Below are positions 27,771 to 36,755 of a DNA stretch of 64,000 nt, piece after piece. Position numbers and translations under genes: made by a program. The stretch comes from an uncultured Candidatus Melainabacteria bacterium (GTDB lineage: Bacteria > Cyanobacteriota > Vampirovibrionia > Gastranaerophilales > Gastranaerophilaceae), in NCBI GenBank assembly GCA_934692625.1, contig CAKUUC010000011.1, positions 1 to 64,000 on the forward strand. Reading direction: 5' to 3'. Position 1 is the first letter of the stretch, and each line of letters starts with the position of its first letter. The notes under the pieces were generated by a model. The model was not told the origin of the DNA. It saw only the letters and a list, made by a program, of their open reading frames with translations, and ran no database searches.

Positions 27771-27800
27771 AATTAATTATCCTTTCATTATAATTTGTGA

Positions 27801-29879
27801 TTATTCAACAGTGTCTTCGCAGCAACCGCAATCCAAATCGATTGCCAAGTCGCCCATAAATACTTCGTCTTTACCCAATGCGTTAGGGATAATTGAGAAA
27901 GTATTTGAAATACCGTCTTGTGCATCCTGGAACGGAAGTTTTGCTACAGAAGCCAATGATGCTACAGCACCGTTTGAATCACGTCCGTGCATTGGGTTAG
28001 CACCAGGTGCTAGCGGAATACCGGCTTTTCTTCCGTCAGGAGTGTTTCCTGTTTTCTTACCGTAAACAACGTTTGATGTAATTGTCAAAATTGACATTGT
28101 TGGGATTGAGTTTCTGTAAGTGTGGTGTTTTCTAATCATGTTCATGAATTTCTTAACCACGTCAACTGCCAATTGGTCAACTCTGTCATCGTTGTTACCG
28201 TATTTTGGATAATCGCCTTCAACTTCGTAATCAACAACAAGACCGTCTTCATCTCTGATAGCCTTAACTTTTGCATATTTAATAGCAGAAAGTGAATCGG
28301 CAACAACTGAAAGTCCTGCAATACCTGTTGCGAAGTATCTTTTTACATCTCTATCGTGCAACGCCATTTGTGCTCTTTCGTAGCAATATTTGTCGTGCAT
28401 ATAGTGAATTACGTTCAATGTATTAACATACAAGCCTGCTAACCATTCCATCATATCTTCGTATTTGCTCATAACATCGTCAAAGTCAAGATATTCAGAT
28501 GTTACCGGTCTGTATTTAGGTCCAACTTGTTCTTTTAATCTTTCATCGATACCGCCGTTGATTGCGTATAACAAACATTTTGCCAAGTTTGCACGTGCAC
28601 CGAAGAATTGCATTTCTTTACCAACTACCATTGAAGATACGCAACATGCGATAGCGTAATCATCACCGTGAGTTACTCTCATCAAATCATCATTTTCGTA
28701 TTGGATTGATGAAGTTGTGATTGAAATGTGTGCCGCAAATTGTTTGAAATTGTGAGGCAATCTTGTTGACCAAAGAACTGTCATGTTAGGTTCTGGAGCA
28801 GTTCCCAAGTTTTTAAGAGTGTGCAAGTAACGGAATGAGTTTTTAGTAACCATGTGTCTTCCGTCAATACCAACACCACCGATTGATTCAGTTACCCAAG
28901 TCGGGTCGCCTGAGAACAATGAGTTGTATTCAGGAGTTCTTGCAAATTTAACCAATCTCAATTTCATGATGAAGTGGTCAATCATTTCTTGAGCTTCTGA
29001 TTCAGTGATGATACCATCTTTCAAATCTCTTTCGATATAGATATCCAAGAAAGTTGAAGTTCTACCGATACTCATTGCTGCGCCGTTTTGTTCTTTAACT
29101 GCAGCTAAGTAACCGAAGTATAACCATTGAATAGCTTCTTTAGCGTTTCTTGCAGGTTTTGTGATATCAAAACCGTAAATTCTGCCAAGTTCAGCCATTT
29201 CTTGAAGCGCTCTAACTTGTTCTGCTAATTCTTCTTTTAATTGAATTTTTTCAGCAGTCATTTCGCCATCAATAGAAGCGTGTTGTTCTTTTTTATCTTG
29301 AATAAGTCTGTCGATACCGTACAATGCAATACGTCTGTAGTCACCGATGATACGTCCTCTGCCGTATGCATCAGGAAGACCTGTCAAAATTGCTGCGTGA
29401 CGTGCTTTTCTCATTTCTGGAGTATAAGCATCGAAAACTCCTTGGTTGTGAGTTTTTCTGTATTTTGTGAAGATTTCAGAAACTTCAGGGTCTACAGTGT
29501 AACCGTAAGATGAGCAAGCGCCTTCAGCCATTCTGATACCGCCGAATGGTTGCATTGATCTTTTCAAAGGTGCATCTGTTTGAACACCAACGATTGTTTC
29601 TAAATCTTTATCAATATATCCTGCACCGTGTGATGTGATAGTAGATACAATTTTTGTATCCATATCCAAAACTCCGCCGTTTTCTCTTTCTTTTTTGAAT
29701 AAATCACAGCATTCTTGCCACAATTTTGTTGTAGCATCTGTAGGACCAGCCAAAAAGCTTGAATCACCGTCGTACGGGGTATAGTTCTTTTGAATAAAGT
29801 CTCTTACATTAATTTCTTGTTGCCATTTTCCGCCAACAAACTCCGTTGTGGAGTATTTCTTTTTTTCTAATGTTTCCAT
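27801..29879 (-). CDS. pflB: Pyruvate formate-lyase, catalytic part without the glycyl-radical domain
   Basis: Converts pyruvate and CoA to acetyl-CoA and formate during fermentation. 692 residues. The catalytic Cys pair is C412-C413 (AIACCVSSM). Alignment with known PFL runs up to FSIIPNALGKDE; then a short acidic tail with CGCC ends the protein, where PFL would continue into the Gly loop. That loop is encoded by the next gene. AAGGGAG precedes the ATG. No pflA activating enzyme lies nearby. Confidence 0.95.
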   Translation of the reverse strand: METLEKKKYSTTEFVGGKWQQEINVRDFIQKNYTPYDGDSSFLAGPTDATTKLWQECCDLFKKERENGGVLDMDTKIVSTITSHGAGYIDKDLETIVGVQTDAPLKRSMQPFGGIRMAEGACSSYGYTVDPEVSEIFTKYRKTHNQGVFDAYTPEMRKARHAAILTGLPDAYGRGRIIGDYRRIALYGIDRLIQDKKEQHASIDGEMTAEKIQLKEELAEQVRALQEMAELGRIYGFDITKPARNAKEAIQWLYFGYLAAVKEQNGAAMSIGRTSTFLDIYIERDLKDGIITESEAQEMIDHFIMKLRLVKFARTPEYNSLFSGDPTWVTESIGGVGIDGRHMVTKNSFRYLHTLKNLGTAPEPNMTVLWSTRLPHNFKQFAAHISITTSSIQYENDDLMRVTHGDDYAIACCVSSMVVGKEMQFFGARANLAKCLLYAINGGIDERLKEQVGPKYRPVTSEYLDFDDVMSKYEDMMEWLAGLYVNTLNVIHYMHDKYCYERAQMALHDRDVKRYFATGIAGLSVVADSLSAIKYAKVKAIRDEDGLVVDYEVEGDYPKYGNNDDRVDQLAVDVVKKFMNMIRKHHTYRNSIPTMSILTITSNVVYGKKTGNTPDGRKAGIPLAPGANPMHGRDSNGAVASLASVAKLPFQDAQDGISNTFSIIPNALGKDEVFMGDLAIDLDCGCCEDTVE

Positions 29880-29899
29880 TATTTTCTCCCTTTTGCTTG

Positions 29900-29917
29900 C
29901 GAAACCGTTAGGTTTCG
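29900..29917 (-). promoter_or_regulatory. Hairpin in the pfl leader
   Basis: CGAAACC pairs with GGTTTCG over loop GTTA, 20 bases before the Shine-Dalgarno of pflB. It could stabilise the mRNA or attenuate it. Confidence 0.45.
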
Positions 29918-29948
29918 TTTGTAAAACTAATAATATTAAACTTTAAAA

Positions 29949-29966
29949 ATATACAAATTTGTATAT
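29949..29966. promoter_or_regulatory. 18-bp perfect palindrome, candidate operator
   Basis: ATATACAAATTTGTATAT is perfectly symmetric and lies 70-88 bases upstream of pflB, in the divergent region shared with gatD. It does not match the FNR consensus (TTGAT-N4-ATCAA). It could be the site of another redox or metabolic regulator. Confidence 0.45.
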
Positions 29967-30043
29967 ATTAATTTCAAAATCAAAAATATTGTTACATTTA
30001 CTTAATCTTTTTTTGTCAGATTTATTAGTGCTATAATTTTCGT

Positions 30044-30778
30044 ATGAAAAACGAAAATCTTACAATTTCAATTGCGCATTTATATCCAAAGTTGCTGAAT
30101 TTATATGGCGATTTGGGAAATATTATAACACTTACAAAACGCTGTCAGTGGCGAGGTATTAATGTTGAATTGGAAAATATAAATATTGGTGACAAAATCG
30201 GAAATCATGATTTATATTTTATTGGAGGTGGACAAGATAAACAGCAAGTAGATGTTGCCGCAGAACTTTATTCGCACAAAGATGAATTAATCGCACAACG
30301 AGATGATGGTGCTGTATTTTTGGGTATTTGCGGTGGTTATCAGTTGTTTGGTCACTATTATCAACCACACGGAAAAGATAAGTTGAACGGTATTTCTCTT
30401 ATGGACGCTTACACTGTTGCCGGAAATAAGAGATTTATTGGAAATGTTACGATTGAAACTGATTTCCTTGAGCCGAAAACTTTGGTAGGTTTTGAAAATC
30501 ATAGTGGTTTGACCTATTTGCAAGGTGATACAAAACCTTTAGGAAAAAGTATTGTCGGAAACGGCAATAATGGTAAAGACGGGCATGAAGGCGGAAGATA
30601 TAAGAATGTTTTCGGAACATATCTTCACGGGTCTTTGTTACCGAAAAATCCGCATTTCGCAGATTATTTGATATCTTTAGCGTTAGAAAAAAGATATGGT
30701 GAAAAAATCATTTTAGAACCGCTTGATGATTCAATTGAATTAAATACGCATAATTCATTAGTCGGAAAGAATTATTAA
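30044..30778 (+). CDS. gatD: Lipid II isoglutaminyl synthase glutaminase subunit GatD-like
   Basis: Supplies ammonia to amidate D-Glu in lipid II peptide stems, normally with MurT. 244 residues of the CobB/CobQ-like class I glutaminase fold. Nucleophile Cys96 is in GICGGYQL and His195 in GTYLHGSLLPKNP. The start fits a leaderless message: extended -10 TGCTATAAT, then 6 nt, then ATG 30044. The partner murT is not in this window. A convergent terminator follows. Confidence 0.85.
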   Translation: MKNENLTISIAHLYPKLLNLYGDLGNIITLTKRCQWRGINVELENINIGDKIGNHDLYFIGGGQDKQQVDVAAELYSHKDELIAQRDDGAVFLGICGGYQLFGHYYQPHGKDKLNGISLMDAYTVAGNKRFIGNVTIETDFLEPKTLVGFENHSGLTYLQGDTKPLGKSIVGNGNNGKDGHEGGRYKNVFGTYLHGSLLPKNPHFADYLISLALEKRYGEKIILEPLDDSIELNTHNSLVGKNY

Positions 30779-30793
30779 TTGTTTAAAATTCAA

Positions 30794-30825
30794 AGCGGCG
30801 GAACTTTATTAAAAGTTCCGCCGCT
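30794..30825. terminator. Convergent terminator of gatD and clpB
   Basis: A perfect 14-bp GC-rich stem (30794-30807 with 30812-30825) and a 4-nt loop. The T-rich side faces the minus strand (clpB). Confidence 0.8.
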
Positions 30826-30845
30826 ACACTTATGACTAAAACAAA

Positions 30846-33449
30846 TTATTTTTTGGAAAATGTCAAAGTATCGTTATCAAGTCCGACTTCTATTGTATCT
30901 CCGTGAGTAAATTCTTGGGATAACAATTTTTTAGATAATGGATTTTCTAACATTTGTTGAATTACTCTTTTTAATGGTCTTGCACCATATACAGGGTCAA
31001 AACCTTGAGTTGCTAAGTATTCTTTAGCATCAGATGTGATTTCAAAATCGATATCTTGTTCTTTTAACATCTTTCTCAAGTAGTCTGCTTGGATATCTAC
31101 AATCTTGCTTAATTGTTGTAATGACAATGCTTTGAAGAAGATTGTTTCATCAATTCTGTTCAAAAATTCAGGTTTGAAGTGTTGACGCAAAACATTCATA
31201 ACTTCGTCTTTAGTATTGTTAAATTGTTCAGGTGAAACGATTGAGTTCAATGTGTTTTCAAGGATAATATCGCTACCGATGTTACTTGTCATAATGATAA
31301 GGGTATTTTTGAAATCAACGGTTCTTCCTTTAGAATCCGTCAATCTACCGTCATCAAAGATTTGCAACATAATATTGAATACATCAGGGTGAGCTTTTTC
31401 AATTTCATCAAACAATATAACAGAATAAGGTTTACGTCTTACTGCTTCTGTCAATTGACCGCCTTCATCATATCCGACATATCCCGGAGGTGCTCCGACA
31501 AGTCTTGCAACGTTATGTTTTTCCATATATTCAGACATGTCAATACGAATCAATGCATCTTCATCGTTGAACATAAATTCAGCAAGTGACTTAGCGAGTT
31601 CTGTTTTACCTACACCGGTTGGTCCTAAGAACAAGAATGTTCCGATTGGTCTTTTCGGGTCTTTCAAACCTGCTCTTGCACGTCTGATTGCATCAGATAC
31701 TGTTACAACGGCTTCATCTTGACCGATTAAACGTTTGTGAAGAATATCTTCCATGTGTAACAACTTGTTCTTTTCTGATTCAACAAGTTTTGCAACCGGA
31801 ATGCCAGTCCATTTTGAAACAACTTCGGCAATATCATTATCTGAAACTTCTTCTTTCAATAATTTATTGTCAGTATGTTCTTTGTTTTGACATTCTTTTA
31901 ATTGTTTTTCAAGTTCAAGGAGCTTTCCATATTTTAATTCTGCAGCGGTTTGCAAATCGGTGTTACGTTCGGCTTCTTCGATTTTATTTTTTACACTGTT
32001 AATTTCATCTTTGATGTCGGCTTCATTGGTGATTGAACTCTTTTCTTTTTCCCATTGAGCCTTTAATACGTTGATTTTGCCGTCTAATTCTTCAACTTGT
32101 TTAGAAATTGTTTCAACTTTTTGGGCTGCTTCATCAGATGTTTCTTTTTTCAATGCTTCTCGTTCAATTTCTAATTGCATTTTTTGACGTAACATAGAAT
32201 CGATTTCTTCCGGCATTGAATCTATTTCAATACGAAGTGAACTTGCGGCTTCATCAATCAAGTCAATTGCTTTATCAGGTAGAAATCTGTCTGTTATGTA
32301 TCTGTCTGACAATTTTGCGGCTTCAACAATAGCACTATCCAAAATTCTAACCCCATGGTGAACTTCGTATTTAGCCTTCAAACCTCTTAAGATACTAATT
32401 GTATCTTCAACAGAAGGTTCGTTGACAAGAACCGGTTGGAATCTTCTTTCTAACGCAGGGTCTTTTTCGATATATTTACGATATTCATTGATGGTTGTAG
32501 CGCCGATTGTTCTCAAAACACCTCTTGCTAACATTGGTTTTAACAAGTTACCTGCGTCCATTGAACCTTCTGTAGAACCGGCGCCGACAACGGTGTGCAA
32601 TTCATCGATAAACATTACGATTTCACCGTTAGAATTTTCAACTTCTTTCAATACGGCTTTCAAACGTTCTTCAAATTCACCTCTGAATTTTGCACCAGCA
32701 ACAAGCGCACCCATATCAAGTGAAATAAGTTTAACGTTTTTTAGACTTTCCGGAACATCACCACGTATTATACGTTGAGCAAGTCCTTCAACTATTGCTG
32801 TTTTACCAACCCCAGGTTCACCGATTAGTACAGGGTTGTTTTTGGTTCTTCTGTTTAATACTTGAATAATTCTTCTAACTTCTTCATCTCTGCCTATTAC
32901 AGGGTCTAATTTACCTTTCTTAGCCAAATCTGTTAGGTCTGTTGAATATTTTTCAAGTGCTTTCATATTTTCTTCTGCATTTTTACTATCCACTTTTTTA
33001 TTACCTCTTATTTTTTTCATTGCATTGAGTACAGAATTCCCGTTAACTCCAAAATCTGCCAATAATGTTTTTATCGGTGAATTTTCGAGTTTTGTCATAG
33101 CAAGTAGGATTGATTCAATTCCGACATAATCATCTTTCATAAGCTTTGCTTGTTCCATTGCAAGTTCAAGCAATCTTCTTGAATCAGCAGACAGGTAAAG
33201 CCCTTGTGAGTTCATAACGCCGCCTGAAAGTTTTGGAAATCCTTCAACTCTTGCAACAAGTTTGTTGATAAAATTCTGATTAAGCAACTTTAATTCTGTC
33301 AAATAATCTTTTGCAGGACCGTCGTCTTTAACCATCGCAAGTAGGATATGTTCAGGTTCAAGTTGTGTGTTTTTGTATGAATCCATCAACGCGCTTGATG
33401 CTGACAACATCTCTTGCGAATAATTCGTAAACTTGTCAAAATCTAACAT
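30846..33449 (-). CDS. clpB: Protein disaggregase ClpB
   Basis: A AAA+ hexamer that pulls proteins out of aggregates with DnaK. 867 residues, normal length. N-domain ~1-145, first P-loop GEPGVGKT at 210-217, the middle coiled coil ~400-530, then the second P-loop GPTGVGKT and a C-terminal substrate domain. GGAG precedes the ATG. No CIRCE-type site was found in the upstream 130 bases. Monocistronic. Confidence 0.97.
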   Translation of the reverse strand: MLDFDKFTNYSQEMLSASSALMDSYKNTQLEPEHILLAMVKDDGPAKDYLTELKLLNQNFINKLVARVEGFPKLSGGVMNSQGLYLSADSRRLLELAMEQAKLMKDDYVGIESILLAMTKLENSPIKTLLADFGVNGNSVLNAMKKIRGNKKVDSKNAEENMKALEKYSTDLTDLAKKGKLDPVIGRDEEVRRIIQVLNRRTKNNPVLIGEPGVGKTAIVEGLAQRIIRGDVPESLKNVKLISLDMGALVAGAKFRGEFEERLKAVLKEVENSNGEIVMFIDELHTVVGAGSTEGSMDAGNLLKPMLARGVLRTIGATTINEYRKYIEKDPALERRFQPVLVNEPSVEDTISILRGLKAKYEVHHGVRILDSAIVEAAKLSDRYITDRFLPDKAIDLIDEAASSLRIEIDSMPEEIDSMLRQKMQLEIEREALKKETSDEAAQKVETISKQVEELDGKINVLKAQWEKEKSSITNEADIKDEINSVKNKIEEAERNTDLQTAAELKYGKLLELEKQLKECQNKEHTDNKLLKEEVSDNDIAEVVSKWTGIPVAKLVESEKNKLLHMEDILHKRLIGQDEAVVTVSDAIRRARAGLKDPKRPIGTFLFLGPTGVGKTELAKSLAEFMFNDEDALIRIDMSEYMEKHNVARLVGAPPGYVGYDEGGQLTEAVRRKPYSVILFDEIEKAHPDVFNIMLQIFDDGRLTDSKGRTVDFKNTLIIMTSNIGSDIILENTLNSIVSPEQFNNTKDEVMNVLRQHFKPEFLNRIDETIFFKALSLQQLSKIVDIQADYLRKMLKEQDIDFEITSDAKEYLATQGFDPVYGARPLKRVIQQMLENPLSKKLLSQEFTHGDTIEVGLDNDTLTFSKK

Positions 33450-33585
33450 AATACATCAACTCCATTCAAATAATTTCTTAACTTTAATTATAGTTTAATA
33501 CATTTTTGAACAAAGTCATTGTATTTTAATTATTATTTAATCTTTTGGTTTATTGAAATTATGATATTATGGCAAAATTTCTGAT

Positions 33586-34038
33586 TTATCGAGTATTTGC
33601 GGAATTGTTTAACATTTTGTCAAAAATTTGCATTTCGATTTGGTGAGTTGAAAATAATTTCGAATTCTCTAATTTGCCTTCTTTGTACTTGTCTAAAAAG
33701 TGAAGTTCTCCGCTGATAAAAGTAAATATAAATGCAAATATTACAAATATTGAAATTGTCGAAACCAGTTTATCGGAAGGTGATTTTGAATCTTTTGAGC
33801 ACCATTGATAAAATGACAGTGGTAAAATTGCAAAAATGAATGCAAATAATATTACTCTGTCCATAATCATCATAAAGTAAGTGTATGTAATTGCCGATGG
33901 GCTGCTCATAACAGTATCTAACTTGTTTGCTAGCAGAACAAGAAAAAATACTCCACTTATTATAAATATTGCGGCAACGGTAATTAAAATTCCTGTTATG
34001 TATACAGAAGTTGCTGAATTAAAATTAATCTTTTTCAT
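33586..34038 (-). CDS. Small membrane protein, unknown function
   Basis: 150 residues with three hydrophobic helices (~13-37, ~56-76, ~91-110) and a charged C-terminal tail. No family recognised. The start appears leaderless: TAAAAT, then 6 nt, then ATG 34038, with no Shine-Dalgarno. It is transcribed divergently from the ABC permease gene, with 57 bp between starts. Confidence 0.7.
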   Translation of the reverse strand: MKKINFNSATSVYITGILITVAAIFIISGVFFLVLLANKLDTVMSSPSAITYTYFMMIMDRVILFAFIFAILPLSFYQWCSKDSKSPSDKLVSTISIFVIFAFIFTFISGELHFLDKYKEGKLENSKLFSTHQIEMQIFDKMLNNSANTR

Positions 34039-34095
34039 GGCTTAATTTTACAATAATTATTTTATTATGTCTATTATTAATGTTATAATCCGTTT

Positions 34096-34920
34096 ATGAG
34101 AAAATGGCGAAAAACGGTTGGATATTTGTTATTGCTTGCGATTGCCGTAAGTATGCTTTACCCTTATTGGGCTATGCTTAATCTTTCATTTGTGCCAAAT
34201 GGTGAGATATTTAATCAAGGTGGAAAACTTATTTATTCACCATTGTCATTGGAAAATTATTCAAATGTGTTTGAGAAAATTCCTGTTTGGAAATATTTTG
34301 CAAACAGTTTGTTTGTGGCGTTTGCAACCACTGTCGGACAAGTTTTGATTTCAACACTTGCAGGATACGCTTTTGCAAGGTTGCATTTTAAATTCAGAAA
34401 TGAATTATTCTTGATTGTCCTAGTAACAATGCTTATCCCGCCACAAGTTAATATTATTCCGCTATTTTTTCTAATGCGACTTTTGCATTGGGTAAATACA
34501 TATCAAGCGTTGATTTTACCCGGAATGTTTGGCGGATTTGGAATTTTTATGATGCGCCAATATTTTTTATGTTTTCCGAAGGATTTGGAAGAAGCGGCGA
34601 AAATTGATGGTTGTAATTTGTATGAAACCTTTTTCAAAATCGTAATGCCACTTGCTATGCCTGCTGTTGCAACACTTGCTATTTTTACTTTTGTTACTAC
34701 GTGGAATAGTTTCTTGTGGCCGCTGATTGTTACAAATTCAGAGAGTATGCGAACATTACCTGTTGGGCTTGCTATATTTAAGGGTAGTTTTCGAGAAGTT
34801 ACATTGTGGGGGGATTTGCTGGCATGTTCTGCCATTTGCACTTTGCCTGTAATAGGTGTATTTTTGCTGGGGAAAAAGTATTTCATAAGCGATATTTTGC
34901 AAGGCGGAGTGAAGGAATAA
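34096..34920 (+). CDS. ABC transporter permease of the carbohydrate (MalG) type
   Basis: 274 residues, six membrane helices, with the EAA loop EEAAKIDGCNLYETFFKIVM that contacts the ATPase. This fits the MalG/UgpE family of sugar importers. No partner permease, binding protein or ATPase lies in the window, so it is an orphan and its substrate is open. The start appears leaderless: extended -10 TGTTATAAT, then 6 nt, then ATG. Confidence 0.9.
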   Translation: MRKWRKTVGYLLLLAIAVSMLYPYWAMLNLSFVPNGEIFNQGGKLIYSPLSLENYSNVFEKIPVWKYFANSLFVAFATTVGQVLISTLAGYAFARLHFKFRNELFLIVLVTMLIPPQVNIIPLFFLMRLLHWVNTYQALILPGMFGGFGIFMMRQYFLCFPKDLEEAAKIDGCNLYETFFKIVMPLAMPAVATLAIFTFVTTWNSFLWPLIVTNSESMRTLPVGLAIFKGSFREVTLWGDLLACSAICTLPVIGVFLLGKKYFISDILQGGVKE

Positions 34921-34985
34921 CCCTTGTAAAATCTGCATTTTTGATTCCTTTAGTTGAAATTTTTAAAATAAATAAGAAAAAATGC

Positions 34986-35013
34986 TTGCATTTTAAATTT
35001 TAGCATGTATACT
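34986..35013 (+). promoter_or_regulatory. Predicted promoter of tRNA-Gly
   Basis: TTGCAT (34986-34991), a 16-base spacer, then TATACT (35008-35013), about 17 bases before the tRNA. Confidence 0.5.
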
Positions 35014-35030
35014 AAAGAGGTACCCAATAT

Positions 35031-35102
35031 GCGGGGGTAATTCAGTGGTAGAATGCCTCCTTGCCAAGGAGGATGTCGCGAGTTCGAGCCTCGTCTCCCG
35101 CT
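35031..35102 (+). tRNA. tRNA-Gly (anticodon GCC)
   Basis: The acceptor stem GCGGGGG pairs with CTCCCGC, with one G-U. The D-loop is typical, the anticodon stem CCTCC/GGAGG carries the loop TTGCCAA, and the T-loop is TTCGAGC. The discriminator base is T at 35102, and CCA is not encoded. It is followed by its own terminator. Confidence 0.96.
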
Positions 35103-35103
35103 A

Positions 35104-35139
35104 ATTAAAAAGACCTATCATTTGATAGGTCTTTTTAAT
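35104..35139 (+). terminator. Terminator of tRNA-Gly
   Basis: A near-perfect palindrome: 17-base arms 35104-35120 and 35123-35139 with GACCTATCA/TGATAGGTC at the core and a T5 run. Confidence 0.9.
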
Positions 35140-35464
35140 TAGTAATGATAGAGGGTAATGTGCGTAAGCACAAGCCTCGTTGCTATGACTCTTTGCGAGA
35201 TTTATCGAGCATTAGAGGCATAGTACTTACTTGGCTTCCGCTCCATAAAGAGTCAGATTTTTATCTGGCTCTTTATTTATTATGAGCAGAAGTCGGTCTC
35301 TCACTCGGGGTTGTTACTCAAGCCATTTTCGCAACAAACGAGTTCTACCCACAAGGGGGACGCACCCTCGTAAGGCTCGTGTTGCTCGCCAACGATGGTG
35401 CTGAAGCCTCGTTACTCGGTGCATAAAGATGATGAACAAAAGTTTATGCTTCATTTTTTATCTA
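35140..35464. other. Gene-free, less AT-rich stretch after tRNA-Gly
   Basis: About 325 bases that are visibly richer in G and C than their surroundings. Contains a repeated AAGCCTCGTT (once near 35172, once near 35411) and a hairpin ATAAAGAGTCAGA/TCTGGCTCTTTAT at ~35251-35281. The CCTCGT motif also occurs in the tRNA T-arm. No credible gene is seen. It may be a trace of an element once integrated at the tRNA. Confidence 0.5.
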
Positions 35465-35496
35465 TAGCAAAACTAAAATTTTCATGTTTTTATATT
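35465..35496. repeat. 32-bp direct repeat, left copy
   Basis: Begins TAGCAAAACTAAAATTTTCA and is identical over 32 bases to 36703-36734. It flanks the kelch-like gene on the left. Confidence 0.9.
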
Positions 35497-35529
35497 ATAC
35501 ATATTATTATTCAGTGGTGATGAGAAGTG

Positions 35530-36705
35530 ATGGAAAAAAGGTTTAATTTAATATATATAATTGTAGGATTACTTGTTCTTCTAATATTTGTATTTATATT
35601 TATAAAATTTTCAAAATATCATTATGGCTATTTTAAAAGGGTTGCGAATTTGCAATTTAATCACCCTGATGCTGATGTAATTAAATTATCTAATAATCAA
35701 ATTATTATATTAGGAAATGATATAAAACAGATTCCATCTGAGATATATGATCCTGAAAGTAATGAGGTAAAATATTTTATATTTAAAGATAATTTATTCA
35801 TTTCTCAACGAGGATTAGCTTTAAATGATCACAAAATATTATTAATTAATACCTGCAATCCGATTATATCAAAATGTAATATCAACACATTTTACGATTT
35901 TAAAAACAATATTACTGTTTACGATCTAAAATCAAAAAAAATAGTAAATAACTATACTTTTAAAAATTTTGACAATTTAATAATAGAAGATTACTTATGC
36001 CTGGAAGATGGAAATGTATTTTTTATATTAAGTAATCATCAAATAAAACAAGAAGCAGAATATTATTTTTTATTATATGATATTCAAAAAAATAATATTA
36101 ATATATTACAAAAACTTCCAAAGTTATATAGACCTAAAGGCATAAGAATAAATAATGATGAAATTTTAATATTTCAAGATAATTCTACAATTTTAAAATA
36201 TAATATCAAAAAAAATACTTTAATTTCAACAAACAGTAAAACTGCGCTATTTAATTGTTCCTATACTAAGATCGGGAATAAAGTTCTTATATTAGGTACA
36301 ATTGATAGCAATAATAATAAATTTAATCAACTTTATGATATTGATCAAGACAAAATTATTGATACTCCACCAATGCAATTTGATAGAACATATGCAGAAT
36401 TAAATACATCTGGGAAAACTAGGTATAGAACTGTTCCAATTAATTCTCATCAAATTCTTATCACTGGTGGGAGAAGAAATCCAAAATCGTATTTCGGTTA
36501 CAGAGGAATTGATATAGATAGTGCAGAAATATATGATATTAATACCAATGCCTTTAAGACTATAGATAAATCTATCTATACACATGATTCTTCTGAACTT
36601 ATAAAACTTGATAATAATAATATTCTATTAATTGGTGGTACAACAAATAAAGCAGGTGGAATTGAGATATTTCAAGTAAAAGAAAAAGGAGAAAAATATG
36701 AGTAG
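35530..36705 (+). CDS. Membrane-anchored kelch-like beta-propeller protein
   Basis: 391 residues from ATG 35530; an upstream GTG is also possible. One N-terminal membrane helix (~7-26) precedes an extracytoplasmic domain with repeated strands and kelch-like units (QILITGGRRN, NNNILLIGGTTNKAGGIEIF). Codon use is extremely AT-rich (Asn, Ile, Lys), more than in the neighbours. It sits between 32-bp direct repeats downstream of tRNA-Gly, and its stop codon lies inside the right repeat. I infer recent acquisition or duplication. Function unknown. Confidence 0.75.
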   Translation: MEKRFNLIYIIVGLLVLLIFVFIFIKFSKYHYGYFKRVANLQFNHPDADVIKLSNNQIIILGNDIKQIPSEIYDPESNEVKYFIFKDNLFISQRGLALNDHKILLINTCNPIISKCNINTFYDFKNNITVYDLKSKKIVNNYTFKNFDNLIIEDYLCLEDGNVFFILSNHQIKQEAEYYFLLYDIQKNNINILQKLPKLYRPKGIRINNDEILIFQDNSTILKYNIKKNTLISTNSKTALFNCSYTKIGNKVLILGTIDSNNNKFNQLYDIDQDKIIDTPPMQFDRTYAELNTSGKTRYRTVPINSHQILITGGRRNPKSYFGYRGIDIDSAEIYDINTNAFKTIDKSIYTHDSSELIKLDNNNILLIGGTTNKAGGIEIFQVKEKGEKYE

Positions 36706-36734
36706 CAAAACTAAAATTTTCATGTTTTTATATT
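36703..36734. repeat. 32-bp direct repeat, right copy
   Basis: Identical to 35465-35496. It includes the stop codon of the kelch-like gene and reads as ATGAGTAGCAAAACT in another frame, preceded by AAAGGAG, giving a 14-codon ORF that may be the stub of a lost gene. Confidence 0.9.
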
Positions 36735-36755
36735 TACAGTAATTGGGGTAATTTT

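Noticed and set aside
36699..36743. 14-codon ORF starting in the right 32-bp repeat
   Set aside because: Despite a Shine-Dalgarno-like AAAGGAG it ends after 14 codons; treated as a gene stub, not a gene.
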